In this document: in pieces, positions 1-10,003 of the stretch
Layout: each line of letters opens with the position of its first letter
Position numbering within the stretch: position 1 is the stretch's first letter
Assembly: GCA_029204225.1 (NCBI GenBank)
Contig: CM055112.1
Coordinates: 26,798,118 to 26,862,117, forward strand
DNA length: 64,000 nt
Source: Diphasiastrum complanatum
Lineage: Eukaryota > Streptophyta > Lycopodiopsida > Lycopodiales > Lycopodiaceae
Reading direction: 5' to 3'
Notes under the pieces: model-generated
The model's input: the letters and a program-made list of their open reading frames with translations, nothing else
Told to the model about the DNA's origin: nothing
Databases searched by the model: none
Made by a program: the position numbers and the translations under genes

Positions 1-1400
1 AACATTTTTGTCCTAAAAAATGAAGACGCTTGTCTGATCAACTTGATCTCCTTGGCTAAGTACTCATGATTAAGGAGGTGTCGTCCAAAAACTTTATTGC
101 CTCATTATAGATCCAAAGCTGTCGAATTGAATCCATTTTGCCAGTTTCAAACTGTAAATGTTCCCATGAAAGAAAAATGATGGCCAAAGAAGATTTTGAT
201 GAAGCACCATATTGCTTGTTGGCAACCAATCTTTCTGGAATGGACAGAGTGTATCACCGCAATATCTTCTTTTGTCTGCTTCCTCGACCTCATACAAACT
301 CGGATCCTTATCCAATTCCATTGGACTCTTGGTTTTCTCGGCTCTTCTGTCGTAACTGCCAATCCATGTTGTTTGACCATTTTGATGAAGAAAATTACAA
401 TTATGTCATCATAAACAATGATAGTTATGAATTGTTGTTCGTATATAAATGCTCCATATGAAGTAGTATGTCGTACGATGAAGCATGTCTCTGGGAAATT
501 GTTGACCAAAATATATTTCTTCAAATTTGGTCAATACCTCATTCATAGGTGGTTGTAAATATTTGATCTGATTGACCTCGAAAATGGACTCTCATCTCGA
601 AATATAAAATTGGCAGTTGCCCATATAAATCGTTGAAGCATCAATCCCAAATCGTGAAAGTACATTCCAAAGTTGAACCAGAGATTTGATATTTTGATTG
701 TTCCAAATAACCATTGATGAACAATCATTGTTGATATTACTCAATTGAGGATTGATCATATTAGAGTCCACTGAGCAATGTAAACCTCTCCAAAGAACTG
801 ATATAGATTAATGGATTATTTTAAAATCAGCTTCCTATAGAGTGTTGGTTGGCTGAGAGAATGTTCCCAATTAATATTCACATCCATACATTCTGAATAT
901 GCACGTGAATTACAATTTGGCTTTTGAGTTCTAGAGAATCCATAGCAATAGAGTTCTCCAACTGAAGTCACTTGAAGATCATGTAAAATGGATCTATGAG
1001 GCATTGAACAATAATCCAAGGTATTGACACAAGTTGGATTTATATGGAATAAAGAAATCTATTCATTGCGAACAATATCCTTGTTGAATACCTCAACCTC
1101 CATTAGATTGTTGTCAAAAATAAAAATATTCTTAAAAGCTCCCAAATCAATTTGCAATGGTTTGTAGATCGGATTCTTATAGTAGCCACTCAATTCCAAG
1201 CCACGGAATATCAGTGCCATATAGTCCTCATTCTAAAAGTTTGGTGAATGCCTTGATCGACTTTCTTCGAGCGTAAAAATATTCTCAATATGACAATCCA
1301 TAGTTGCTTGTTCATTGACCAGATTAAGGCATTGATGTAGGTCAAGTTCTGAACTTTGATGGTTGAAGTGAAACTCGAAAGGATGTTCAATCATTTTCAT
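1..1400. other. Unassigned repeat-like sequence
   Basis: I see no convincing gene here. Short minus-strand frames exist (for example 147-524) but have no run of motifs I can place. AT content and neighbours suggest retroelement debris, possibly the distal part of the minus-strand Ty3-like element next door. Confidence 0.3.
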
Positions 1401-2853
1401 ATCTTGATTTGACTCTTGACTTTCGCCTGAATCTTGATTTCACCATCAGTTGTTGAACTTGATCCGAATCTTGAATTGGACTTTTGTTGCCTGCAACTAT
1501 ATATGGATCTGGGACTTGACTTTCGTTGTTGCTTTGCTCATCTGATTCATTGTCATCGCTTCACTCATCTGCTTCGTCGTGGTCACTTTGCTCATTAGAC
1601 TCATTGTTGGGATCATCTTCATCTTCATAAGTTTCTTCCTTTTCATGCACATGCAGTTGTCAATCCACTGATGCTTTAATATACACATTCACTTTTTGAA
1701 TCCACATCTTCATTTCCTCAAACCACCTGGATTCTTCTTCTTTCCTTTCAACTTCCAGTTTAAGCCTTTGTCCTTGTTGCTCATACTTTTAGCATATTCC
1801 ATATTTTCCCTTTACTAAAAGTCAGGCTGGAGAGAAGTAGTTTGTAAATAGTTTTCTACAATGCTCCGATATTGAGGTTGTAAGCCATATATATAGCATT
1901 GTACAAGATATACTTCTCCATAATTGAATATTGGGACCATTTGTTGGAATTCTCAATTGTACTCAGCAACTATAGTTATTTGGTTCAAAGAACATCATTG
2001 GATGAAGTCGGATTGATTGAAGATCTGTCTACAAACATTTTGAAATTTAACTAGTTCTCAGGAAGAAAGTTGTGAACGATGTTCCACCGTAACCGAACAT
2101 GTCCTTGGAAACTCAATGAAGCAAAGAAAACCATACTACTATCACCAATACCTCCACTATAGTAGAAGTTATATTCCTAATCTTCTAGCCAGTTAATGGA
2201 GCGAATGCTTCCATCAAAGGTAGGACTAACATATTCAAACAGTCGTTGGTTGTAACAATAAGGTATTCGTTCAGCTGTGACTTTCCACCATTCATTGATA
2301 TGGTTTGTAGATAAGTGCTCCAGCGCAAGTGCACGATCCATCATATCGCATAACTCCATAAAACTAGCGGCATGAATGGATTTGGAAAGATGTGGTTGAA
2401 GCACATTCATGATAGGCATTTGAAGGATATATACATAGTAGTCCAAACATTTTCTATCCTCAAATTTTGTCTTCTGAACCAATGCCAAGAATTGCTGATT
2501 AAATTGTTGTATAGAACCAGTTTGTTTGAGAGATTCAAATGATTTCTCATAAAATTTGGTAACACTATCAATGCAAGCAATTTTGAATTGACTCCAAAGC
2601 TTTGTGTTTCGATGTGCTTAATTATCCCACCATGCTCGAACTTGTCCTTGAAAGCACAATGAAGCGAAATAGATTTCATCATCTTCAAGATAATGGTGAT
2701 GATGAAAATAAGCTTCAAATTTTTAGTCAACCAATCATCAATGTTGATTGAACTTGGTTGTCCATCAAATGCAAGGCTGTAACGTACGATTTCATATTGT
2801 ACTTCATCAATAGATGGAAGTTGAATGTTTTGACTATAACAGGAATCGATCAT
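1400..2853 (-). pseudogene. Degenerate Ty3-like gag with two gag domains in series
   Basis: Minus-strand reading gives a capsid-type gag. It starts near 2780 with FDGQPSSI, then a HHYLEDDEIYFASLCFQGQ stretch (about 2645-2700), then GSIQQFNQQF (about 2500). This is the usual Ty3 gag order: W-L, DD, small-residue WW region, Q-x-x-S-I-x-x-F. Without a stop, the frame then runs into a second, weaker start (FDGSIRSINWLED, about 2177-2215). That is followed by FASLSFQGHV (about 2110) and YIYGLQPQYRSIV (about 1880). Below about 1800 the frame becomes Lys/Glu/Asp-rich, like a gag C-terminal linker. Several frameshifts and stops interrupt it, so it is a fossil. No protease or RT was found downstream on this strand. 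Confidence 0.6.
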
Positions 2854-3479
2854 TAATGACTAGTGAAGACATGTGGACTATGAATTCACCGTCTAAAATT
2901 TATTCAGAATGGTATTTTTACAGGCTGGTAAAATGCTCTTCTCCACCTGATTAAAGATTCTATATTCTCGAAGAATAAATTGTTGTGGATGGAAAATGTA
3001 ACAGATTAAAATGAAGTAGCAATTGTGTCCAATTTGTCACCACGAGTAATTTTGCTTTTTACAACGTTGAAATCCGAACTAAAACGGAGAAATTATAGAG
3101 CTTCGAAAATGGACTTCGGAAAAAGGGTCTTGAGAAAATAAACTGAAAAGTAATAATTACAGCATTTCGATAACTTATCAGTGTCAGACTCGTCGTTTGA
3201 TCACTTTCCGTTTTTTATTCGACTGGAATCCGAGCTCACACTAACAAGTTACCGCAGTTCAAAGGAAGAGAAGAGAATTTAATTGCAACTTAGGAAGGGA
3301 GGGGGGGTTAAATGAAACTCAAAATTGAATTATATAAATTTTGGAGTCCACGAATGTTAGAGTGTTTGTTGAAGAACTTGTGAGAACCGTAAAAAATTTA
3401 AAATTTACAACAATTTTTTTTCCTACGGTAGCTTCTGCCATTCATTCATGTGCTCATAAAACTAGACTGAAAGTGAAAT
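2854..3479. other. Non-coding stretch between retroelement remnants
   Basis: No frame or motif supports a gene. The stretch lies upstream, in the minus sense, of the Ty3 gag, where a leader or LTR would be expected, but I could not define LTR ends. It contains a G-rich run near 3300-3308. Confidence 0.3.
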
Positions 3480-4195
3480 CTCAACTGGATGGGAATGGGA
3501 GGTGACGGCTCGACCGAATGGTAGTGATGGAGAAAATCTCGACCGGAGAGGAGAGAAAAAAATCAACCGAGTTCGAATTCTTATTGGTGTATAAAGCGTC
3601 AGAGTTGACAATAGAGGAATCGGAGGGTTCATTCCTTCTTGTCTCTTCTTGCGACAGCATCATAATGACTCGTGATAGAGTCAGCTCTAGGTGTGTGGTG
3701 ATTATCATCACCCAATTATCATATGATATTGGCAAGCTTGAAAACAATGTTATTATTGTGTCTTGATTGTCTATGACAGATCCGACAATGGTCATTTGTT
3801 GTGGTGGGTTCTTGAACTGATTGATGTGATTCTATATGGAATCGTTTGTCATCTTGAGGGAGAAGAATTTTTCTCGATATGTGGCATGGAAGCTACGTCG
3901 CGCACTTCGTACATGGTGCTCAAGATGTCCTAGACTTCCTTGGAAGTATGAGCTTCAGACACATGGCCAATTGTGTGTCTGAGATGTTGAGGATGATCAA
4001 CACGAAGGCCTTCCCATCCTTCAGCTTCCATCGAGAGATTGCGACGTTGTCTGCTTCAGGTCTTCTGCACCAGTGACAACATCATACAATTCCTTAGCCA
4101 GTAGCAAAGTTTTCATCTTAAATTCCATAGATGATAGCTGGATCCATCAAGCTTGTCCACGATGGGACTGGCTTTCCCTTGGAAATCCATGTGGA
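3480..4195 (-). pseudogene. Ty1/Copia gag remnant
   Basis: Read on the minus strand, frames from about 4190 to 3480 spell a Copia gag (UBN2-type). In order: KLDGSSYHLWNF then KMKTLLLAKELYDVV near 4100-4180; a HTSKEV-x-DILSTMYEVRDVA block near 3900-3960; INQFK near 3810; and ITLFSSLPISYDNWV followed by LSQEETRRNE at 3640-3760. The family normally has K-L-x-G-x-N-Y-x-x-W, then L-L-x-S-L-P-x-S-Y and L-x-x-E-E-x-R-R, so the match is good. The protein is broken by stops and frameshifts, for example a TAG in place of Trp before DILS. The region lacks zinc knuckle, protease and pol. It is on the opposite strand to the Copia piece at 4936, so they are separate insertions. Confidence 0.7.
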
Positions 4196-4930
4196 AGTTA
4201 GTCTAAGTGATAGTGATTATTATCAGTGACTTAAGAGTGAAAATCTAATGCAATTTACAAAATAAGAAAATGACTATTCTATCAGATGATAGAACCAAGT
4301 TCTGTGGGAAGCTTATCAAGCTATGAAAATTGTTCTAATATTATGTCAGAGAAATCTGTGATGGATGGGTCAAACAATCGGATCAAAATGATTCTACTAC
4401 AACACGAAAGCAGTGGTCGACTGATTCCCTCGGTGCGTGCACTACAAGAACAGCAGATGAACACAAATGGAGATTGCACGGTTGTTTGGAAGAGCAGACA
4501 ATCAAACAAAGCAATAAGAGAGTTAGGCAGAAAGCGGAAAGCATGCAATACGGACAAAATCTGAATGCAAAACTACACAGTAATTTATTCAGATTGAATG
4601 TATAAAAATACAAGTTAGATTATGTTGGTGAGCACAAGACAAAAGCGGACGAAGCCGTGTGCGCACAAAGCTAAGTACGATCTGTAACAACTGTGAGCTT
4701 ATTTTGACAATCAATCTGAAAAGAAGAAAAAAACAATGCACAAAAGCATCTATTGTGTTTATCTCTAATAAGTTGTCGTCTCGACGTCTATGAGTGCTTG
4801 AGCATATATCAAATCAACCTATTTCGTTTGGTTGGAATATACTCGACAAGTCGGACTCCCTGATAAGTCAGCCAATTCGAACTCCAACAAGTCGGGGGAA
4901 CTAGATTAACATGGGCGTATAGATGTTTTG
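4196..4930. other. No gene recognised
   Basis: Short overlapping frames on both strands (4286-4613) have no family motif. The stretch separates two Copia fragments of opposite orientation. Confidence 0.3.
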
Positions 4931-4935
4931 AACTT

Positions 4936-5695
4936 GTGATGAATAAGATTTACATTAGTAAAAACATCATCTTTGATGAAATGCGACGAAGACCATGCAG
5001 TGGTGATGATAACATCAAAAGACTTCCTACACTCTTGAAAGAAGATGAAGAAGAGGTTCCACAAGTTCTTGCACAAGAGGCTAAAGTTCATGAAGACGAG
5101 CATGAGAGAACTCCACCAATCCATGAGCCTAGGGGAAGGCATCTACTGATAGGTGCAACAAAGAAAAAACTTGATGAAAGTAAGAGACATTACTTGGACA
5201 CTCCTTGGGACACGTACTCACCAAGAAGTGTATCACCAAAATCAAAGGTACCCAAATGGTATGCAAAGATCATGAAAGATGCAAAAATGAACCAATCTAG
5301 ATCTAGTTCACAAGAGGAAGTGAGGAGATCAACGAGGGAAAAGAGAGCTCCCGATCATTACCATGTGAACTATGCCCTAATGAGCGACATTTTGGAGTGT
5401 CGAGAGCCATCGACCTTTGATGAAGCAAAGGATCTCAAAGAGTGGCAAAAGTCAATGGAGGAGGAGATGGAATCAATCCACATATATGATATTTGGTTGA
5501 TCTACCAGCTAGAAAGAAACCATTGACAACAAATGGGTGTATAGAACAAAGTTTCATGCGGATGGCACGACCACAAAGCATAAGGCACACTTAGTGGTAA
5601 AAGGCTATAAACAAAGCAAGGGGATCGACTATGAGGAGACCTTTGCTCCAATGGCTAAATGGACTACGCTACGCCTAATTGTTGTTGGAAAGAGG
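4936..5695 (+). pseudogene. Ty1/Copia integrase C-terminus and RT N-terminus
   Basis: A 196-codon frame (4936-5526) holds the charged linker after Copia integrase: EEVRRSTREKRAPDHY, then the conserved entry to the RVT_2 reverse transcriptase, EPSTFDEAKDLKEWQKSMEE. After a frameshift around 5520 the same protein continues as DNKWVYRTKFHADGT, then AHLVVKGYKQSKGIDYEETF and APMAKWTTLRLI up to about 5690. In the family these correspond to K-W-V-[YF]-K-x-K, A-R-L-V-A-K-G-[FY]-x-Q and E-T-F-[AS]-P-V. The catalytic YVDD region, RNase H and both LTRs are absent, so this is a truncated internal fragment. The frame's ATG is not a biological start. Confidence 0.75.
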
Positions 5696-6660
5696 GAATG
5701 AAATGAGTCGATTCAATAAGTCGAATTCTGTGAGCGACCTAATGAGCACAACGGATTAAGCCTTCTTTCCTAATACATGACTACGCCTATCAATAATTGA
5801 ACAAAGTTATAATGACAAAAGTCACGCTCAATCTTTTAGCAACTAACTTTGAAATCAATAGCACTAAAGTGATTTCGTAGCCAAACAATGATGTATTGAA
5901 TATTGCAATGTTGGAAAACATATATAAATAGATAACACAAGTTTGATAATAGAAATATAAACCAATGTACTTCTCTAATAAAAAATACCAATGGGGTCGA
6001 AGGTGTAAATGACCACTCATTAGCCCCCAAAAAAGTTCAAATCTAAACAAATATCTCAAGGGGTAGCCCCCCCTCGAGCGGAAAACACTCCTAAACTCTA
6101 AATTCAACGACAAAAAAAAGCTTTGTTATAACATCGCAATAAGTTCCAAGTGTCACTAAGGAACAATTTACCATTGTTAACTTTCTTTTTGACTTTTATG
6201 ACTATTGCCAAGTGACATTCATAAAGCGTTGCAAAAATAGTGGCATGTAAGCAATGCTAAAACTACATTTTTGTATCGCTAAAAATTGTTCAATGTCACT
6301 CAGGAACATTACAAGCGTACCTATATTCTTTAGACAGTGTTTTTACATTGTCGAGGCAACAAATGTCCAAAGTCAATAAATTAGTGATTTTAAATTTATC
6401 TGTGATAATGTCCTCAAAAAAAATTCAATGTCACTTGGCAATGTTTGAAACATAGTTATTAACGACATTAATTATTGTTATTTATTGTATGGCAATAATA
6501 TAAAACAATGGATATCACTTTTTAAAACAATGACAAGTGTCAATATATGAAAATTAGTGCTGCTATTACTATCACTACAAAAAAAATTTGTACTAGTGTA
6601 AACTACTTGTGAAATAGTTATAAACAAGTTCATAAAAACACTACTCAACCAAGGTACTCC
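5696..6660. other. AT-rich non-coding stretch
   Basis: No gene supported. Several stretches resemble each other (phrases such as aatgtcactcagg/aatgtcacttgg recur at about 6290 and 6430), suggesting a decayed internal repeat. No LTR boundary could be set for the Ty3-like element that follows. Confidence 0.3.
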
Positions 6661-6681
6661 ACTGAGACAGTCATCTATTAT

Positions 6682-8051
6682 TTGTATGATCCTAATACTC
6701 AAGCGGTTGACCCCAATGCCCAAACCTATGATCCCAACCAAGTTGTGTTTGCAATGCATCAACTTCCAGCAATACGCCGATGCTTTATCTGTGCAGGTAA
6801 ACATCCTAGTATTCGTTGCCCAGACAAACTTCGCTTGCCACCAACTTGTGAAAATTGTGGCATTGAATACCATCTGAAGGATTGTCCTTCCAGATCTAAA
6901 CCAACTGCTCCTGTATGCTCTGTGCGAGTAGAAATCTTGCCAATCGAAACTCGACCAGGCTGGGTCTTGACTCGTGCACAAACCCATTAACGTCAAGCTT
7001 CTACAGTTGCACCCAGCAACATCGAACAGCCCAACATTCCCTCGAGTGCAGGTTCTACACCCATTGTATATCCTCAACCTTTTGAAGAAATTAGGTTGCC
7101 TCACAAATATTGTCAACATATTCAAAATGTAGACCAACACTCTTCCACTTCCCATCACGCACCTCACATGCCTTTTGAGACTAAAACCCTTGAAGGCACT
7201 GAAGTATGGGGAGATTTGTTACAAGCTAACATGACTCTCCCTTTTCCTGTTCTATGGAAACATGCGGGTAAGTGGAAACAACAACTCCAATCCACCGAAA
7301 CCACCACCCATGACAAGCTACCTGAAATGTCATTACACCTAACCAATCCGCTCAGTGAAAGGGGCAATATCAAGATTCCACCTACTCATCACCAATCCTG
7401 CGAAGTATTAGCTGTGTTAGATGGTGGCTCAAGTGTCAACATCATCTCTACATCTGTCATGTTAGAATGGAATATGAGAGACAAACTCACCAAACCCACT
7501 TGTCAGCTCAGGATGGCTGGTCAAAGTGTGGTTGACCTACAAGATTACTCCCACAAATTCTGATAAAACTAGGAGGCAAATTTTTCATAAACCTGGTCGT
7601 ACTCGATATTCCTAGTAACGCCTATTCCTATGAACTACTACTTGGTCGCCCATGGCTCACCAATGCAAGGGTTGTTCACAACTGGAACAAAGGCCAAGGT
7701 AGCTTCGTTACCATTGATTCATCTGGGAAACTCAAACTCGCATGCTTCCATGACATTGATTCATCTACTACCAATTCTGTGTTTGAGCCATACCAGTCCA
7801 CCCAAGAGAAAGGTTATTATATTGAATCTATTGATATAATAAACTGGAGCCACAGTTTGGCTACAATTGATTGTGTGAATGTTGATTATTGTGTTCAAAA
7901 TCAGGCTGATTGTACCTATAATCCCCTGGATGATAACAAACAACCTCCTGATCTAGACACACCTATCATTAATATCAATTTTATTAATATTCTTCCACAC
8001 AATGATGAATTGGTAAACGTTGCATGGCTACCTACTAATGAGAACAGTTGA
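6682..8051 (+). pseudogene. Ty3-like gag zinc knuckles and aspartic protease
   Basis: The frame 6682-6990 carries two CCHC knuckles: CFICAGKHPSIRC (C-x2-C-x3-H-x4-C) and CENCGIEYHLKDC (C-x2-C-x4-H-x4-C). Downstream, 7096-7563 contains the retropepsin active-site block VLAVLDGGSSVNIIS (about 7406-7450, D-G-G-S where the family has D-[ST]-G-[AS]). After a frameshift, the distal protease block YELLLGRPWL appears near 7630. Frames to 8051 continue without further recognisable domains. Order and orientation match a Ty3-type polyprotein, on the same strand as the RNase H and integrase pieces that follow. Frame changes and stops show it is inactive. The upstream capsid part of gag is not recognisable. 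Confidence 0.7.
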
Positions 8052-8103
8052 TTTGTTCGTAGATGACAAAAATGTCTTGCGAATTTAAAATTGACCAAAA
8101 GAT

Positions 8104-8579
8104 TTGGACGTTTCTGACATTCAGATTCTCAACTACATGGAGGTACTTCCACTCAAAGCTTTCCTGCAACATTCTCATCCAAGGTGGAATCAGTTGCCAA
8201 GGTTACGGTCGAAAAACCTGATACTAAACTATACCATGTCAGACAACCCAATTATCTGTGGGACCTATGTGATGAGAAAACCATTTTTCAAATTGACGAT
8301 GAAATCCTCCATGATGTGCCAACAATTCCTCATCCGCACACCTCACGTCCTCTAAAGCTACAAGCTTGTGGAAATACCATGAAGGAGAAGATGAAGAAAC
8401 CGCTTCTAATCCAACCTCCTGGGGATCTTACAACTACTCGGAAAGTTCTTGAAATCATATTAGCTCATACGCCAATCCTAGAACCTCCCAAATCACCATC
8501 CAAACAGTTGAAAGACAAGGCTCCCCTCGAATCACCCGCACATGATGTGCTTGCCCTGAAAAATGCCAGATCTGGATAA
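8104..8579 (+). pseudogene. Linker region of the Ty3-like polyprotein
   Basis: Two overlapping frames (8104-8355 and 8184-8579) continue the Ty3-like element between protease and RNase H. I recognise no domain. The polymerase core expected here (L-x-x-G-x-I, Y-x-D-D) is missing, so the element has lost most or all of its RT by deletion between about 8580 and 8750. Confidence 0.4.
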
Positions 8580-8749
8580 CATCGTCTTAGGACACATCAT
8601 TTTAAAAAACGACATCGCAATTGACCCTGACAAAAAATCTGCCATAACCACGTACCAGCCGTGAAGTCTAATCATTCCTAGGCCATGCTAATTATTATTA
8701 CTACTTTATTCTCGATTTTGCAAATAAAGCACGAGTAATTTATAAAGTG

Positions 8750-9330
8750 GTCGTTGTTTCCAAATGGACTGATGAACAACGAGTTGCATTCACTTAGTTA
8801 AAAGAAGCCCTCACCAATGCACCAATTCTTCGACCTCCTAATTACTCCAAGGAATTTCATGTGCATACCGATGCATCCAAGTATGCCATTGGGGCAGTGC
8901 CCAACTGGGAGAATTCAAAAAGGATTATCCAATCTGATTTCTCAGTAGACAATTGATCCCTGTTGAAGTCAATTACACCACTACTGAACATGAAGCTTTG
9001 GCGATGGTGTATGCAGTTCAGAAATTTTGTTATTATCTCCTGGAAAAAGTTTTTGCGTTCTTCACTGATCATAAAACACTTCTTTACCTCATCAATAAAA
9101 CTTGCACAATCGGTCGCATTACTTGATGGATCTCGTTGTTACACAAGTTTGAGTTTCAGATTGTTGGTAGAAAGGGCGTTCAACATTTTCTAGCCGATCA
9201 TTTATCCTGGATCCCTAATTTACCAGCTCCTGACCAAGGTGTCAACGTTGATTTACCTGATGCCATTCTTTTTCAAGTTGACTATACCCCAGTTTGGGCC
9301 AAGAATATTATTGAATATTTGACTTTAGGG
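8750..9330 (+). pseudogene. Ty3-like RNase H remnant
   Basis: Across three frames the plus strand reads WTDEQRVAF at 8765, LKEALTNAPILRPP, then FHVHTDASKYAIGAV (about 8855-8900, with the catalytic Asp of the T-D-A-S motif). Later come FFTDHKTLLYL (about 9057) and FEFQIVGRKGVQHFLADHLS (about 9142-9206), the characteristic end of Ty3 RNase H (I-x-x-[KR]-x-G-x-x-N-x-x-A-D-x-L-S). Stops and indels, for example at 8955 and 9125, break the frame. Confidence 0.75.
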
Positions 9331-9333
9331 TAG

Positions 9334-9850
9334 ATGGATCCCTTCTTCTCTAAACTCAAACAATGTGTGTTGGTCCTCAAAACAAAACCTTATATGTTAA
9401 GCCAACTTTACAAGCAAGATTTAGATGAAATTATCCGACATTGTCTTAGTGAAGGTGAAATAACCTCAGTTATATCCCTAACTCACGAAGGTGATGGAGC
9501 TGGTCATTTTTCTTCCGAAACAACCGCCAGGAAAATTCTCTTAGTGGGATTTTGGTGCCAACCCTCTCCAAGGATACCCACACCTATGTAAAGGCCTGCG
9601 ATATTTGTCAAAGGACAAAACGTTTTAAAAAAACCGACTTTATGCCTTTACACCCTCTCACAATTGATCAAGCTTTCCAAAAATGGAAAATTGATTATGT
9701 TGGACCAATTAGTCCCGTTGCTAGACACACTCAAGCCAGATATATCGTAGTAGCTACAAACTAATGTACCAAATGGGCTGAAGCTAGAGTTGTTCGCAAT
9801 GCTGACGCTCGTTCTACTACAAATGGCTTCCAAAGACACCTCTCTCTCAC
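9334..9850 (+). pseudogene. Ty3-like integrase, N-terminal half
   Basis: Frames 9334-9591 and 9552-9764 give the integrase zinc-binding region: a GAGHFSSETTARKIL block (His of the HHCC finger) and CDICQRTK (about 9598, the two Cys). The start of the rve core follows (KWKIDYVGPIS, about 9685, catalytic Asp; then ARYIVVATN and KWAEARV). The match to the family order H-x-G-x-x-[GH]-x-x-x-x-T, C-x-x-C-Q and D-[FY]-[IV]-G-P is clear. The core is lost after about 9850, so the second and third acidic residues are missing. One frameshift lies between the two frames and a TAA interrupts at about 9763. Confidence 0.75.
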
Positions 9851-10003
9851 TCCATCACCGTAAGGCCCCCAAACCTTATTCGGACGATATATTCTTGATC
9901 TACATCAAGAATTATATTGAAGTGCCAATCTTGGCCAAGGATATTATCACTAACTTTGGCTTTGATTTGACTTATTTTTTTTACTGATCAGTAGAGTGAG
10001 AGC

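Noticed and set aside
147-524. A YDDII motif in a minus-strand frame, resembling RT motif C
   Set aside because: No other RT motif surrounds it and the frame has none of the expected flanking residues.
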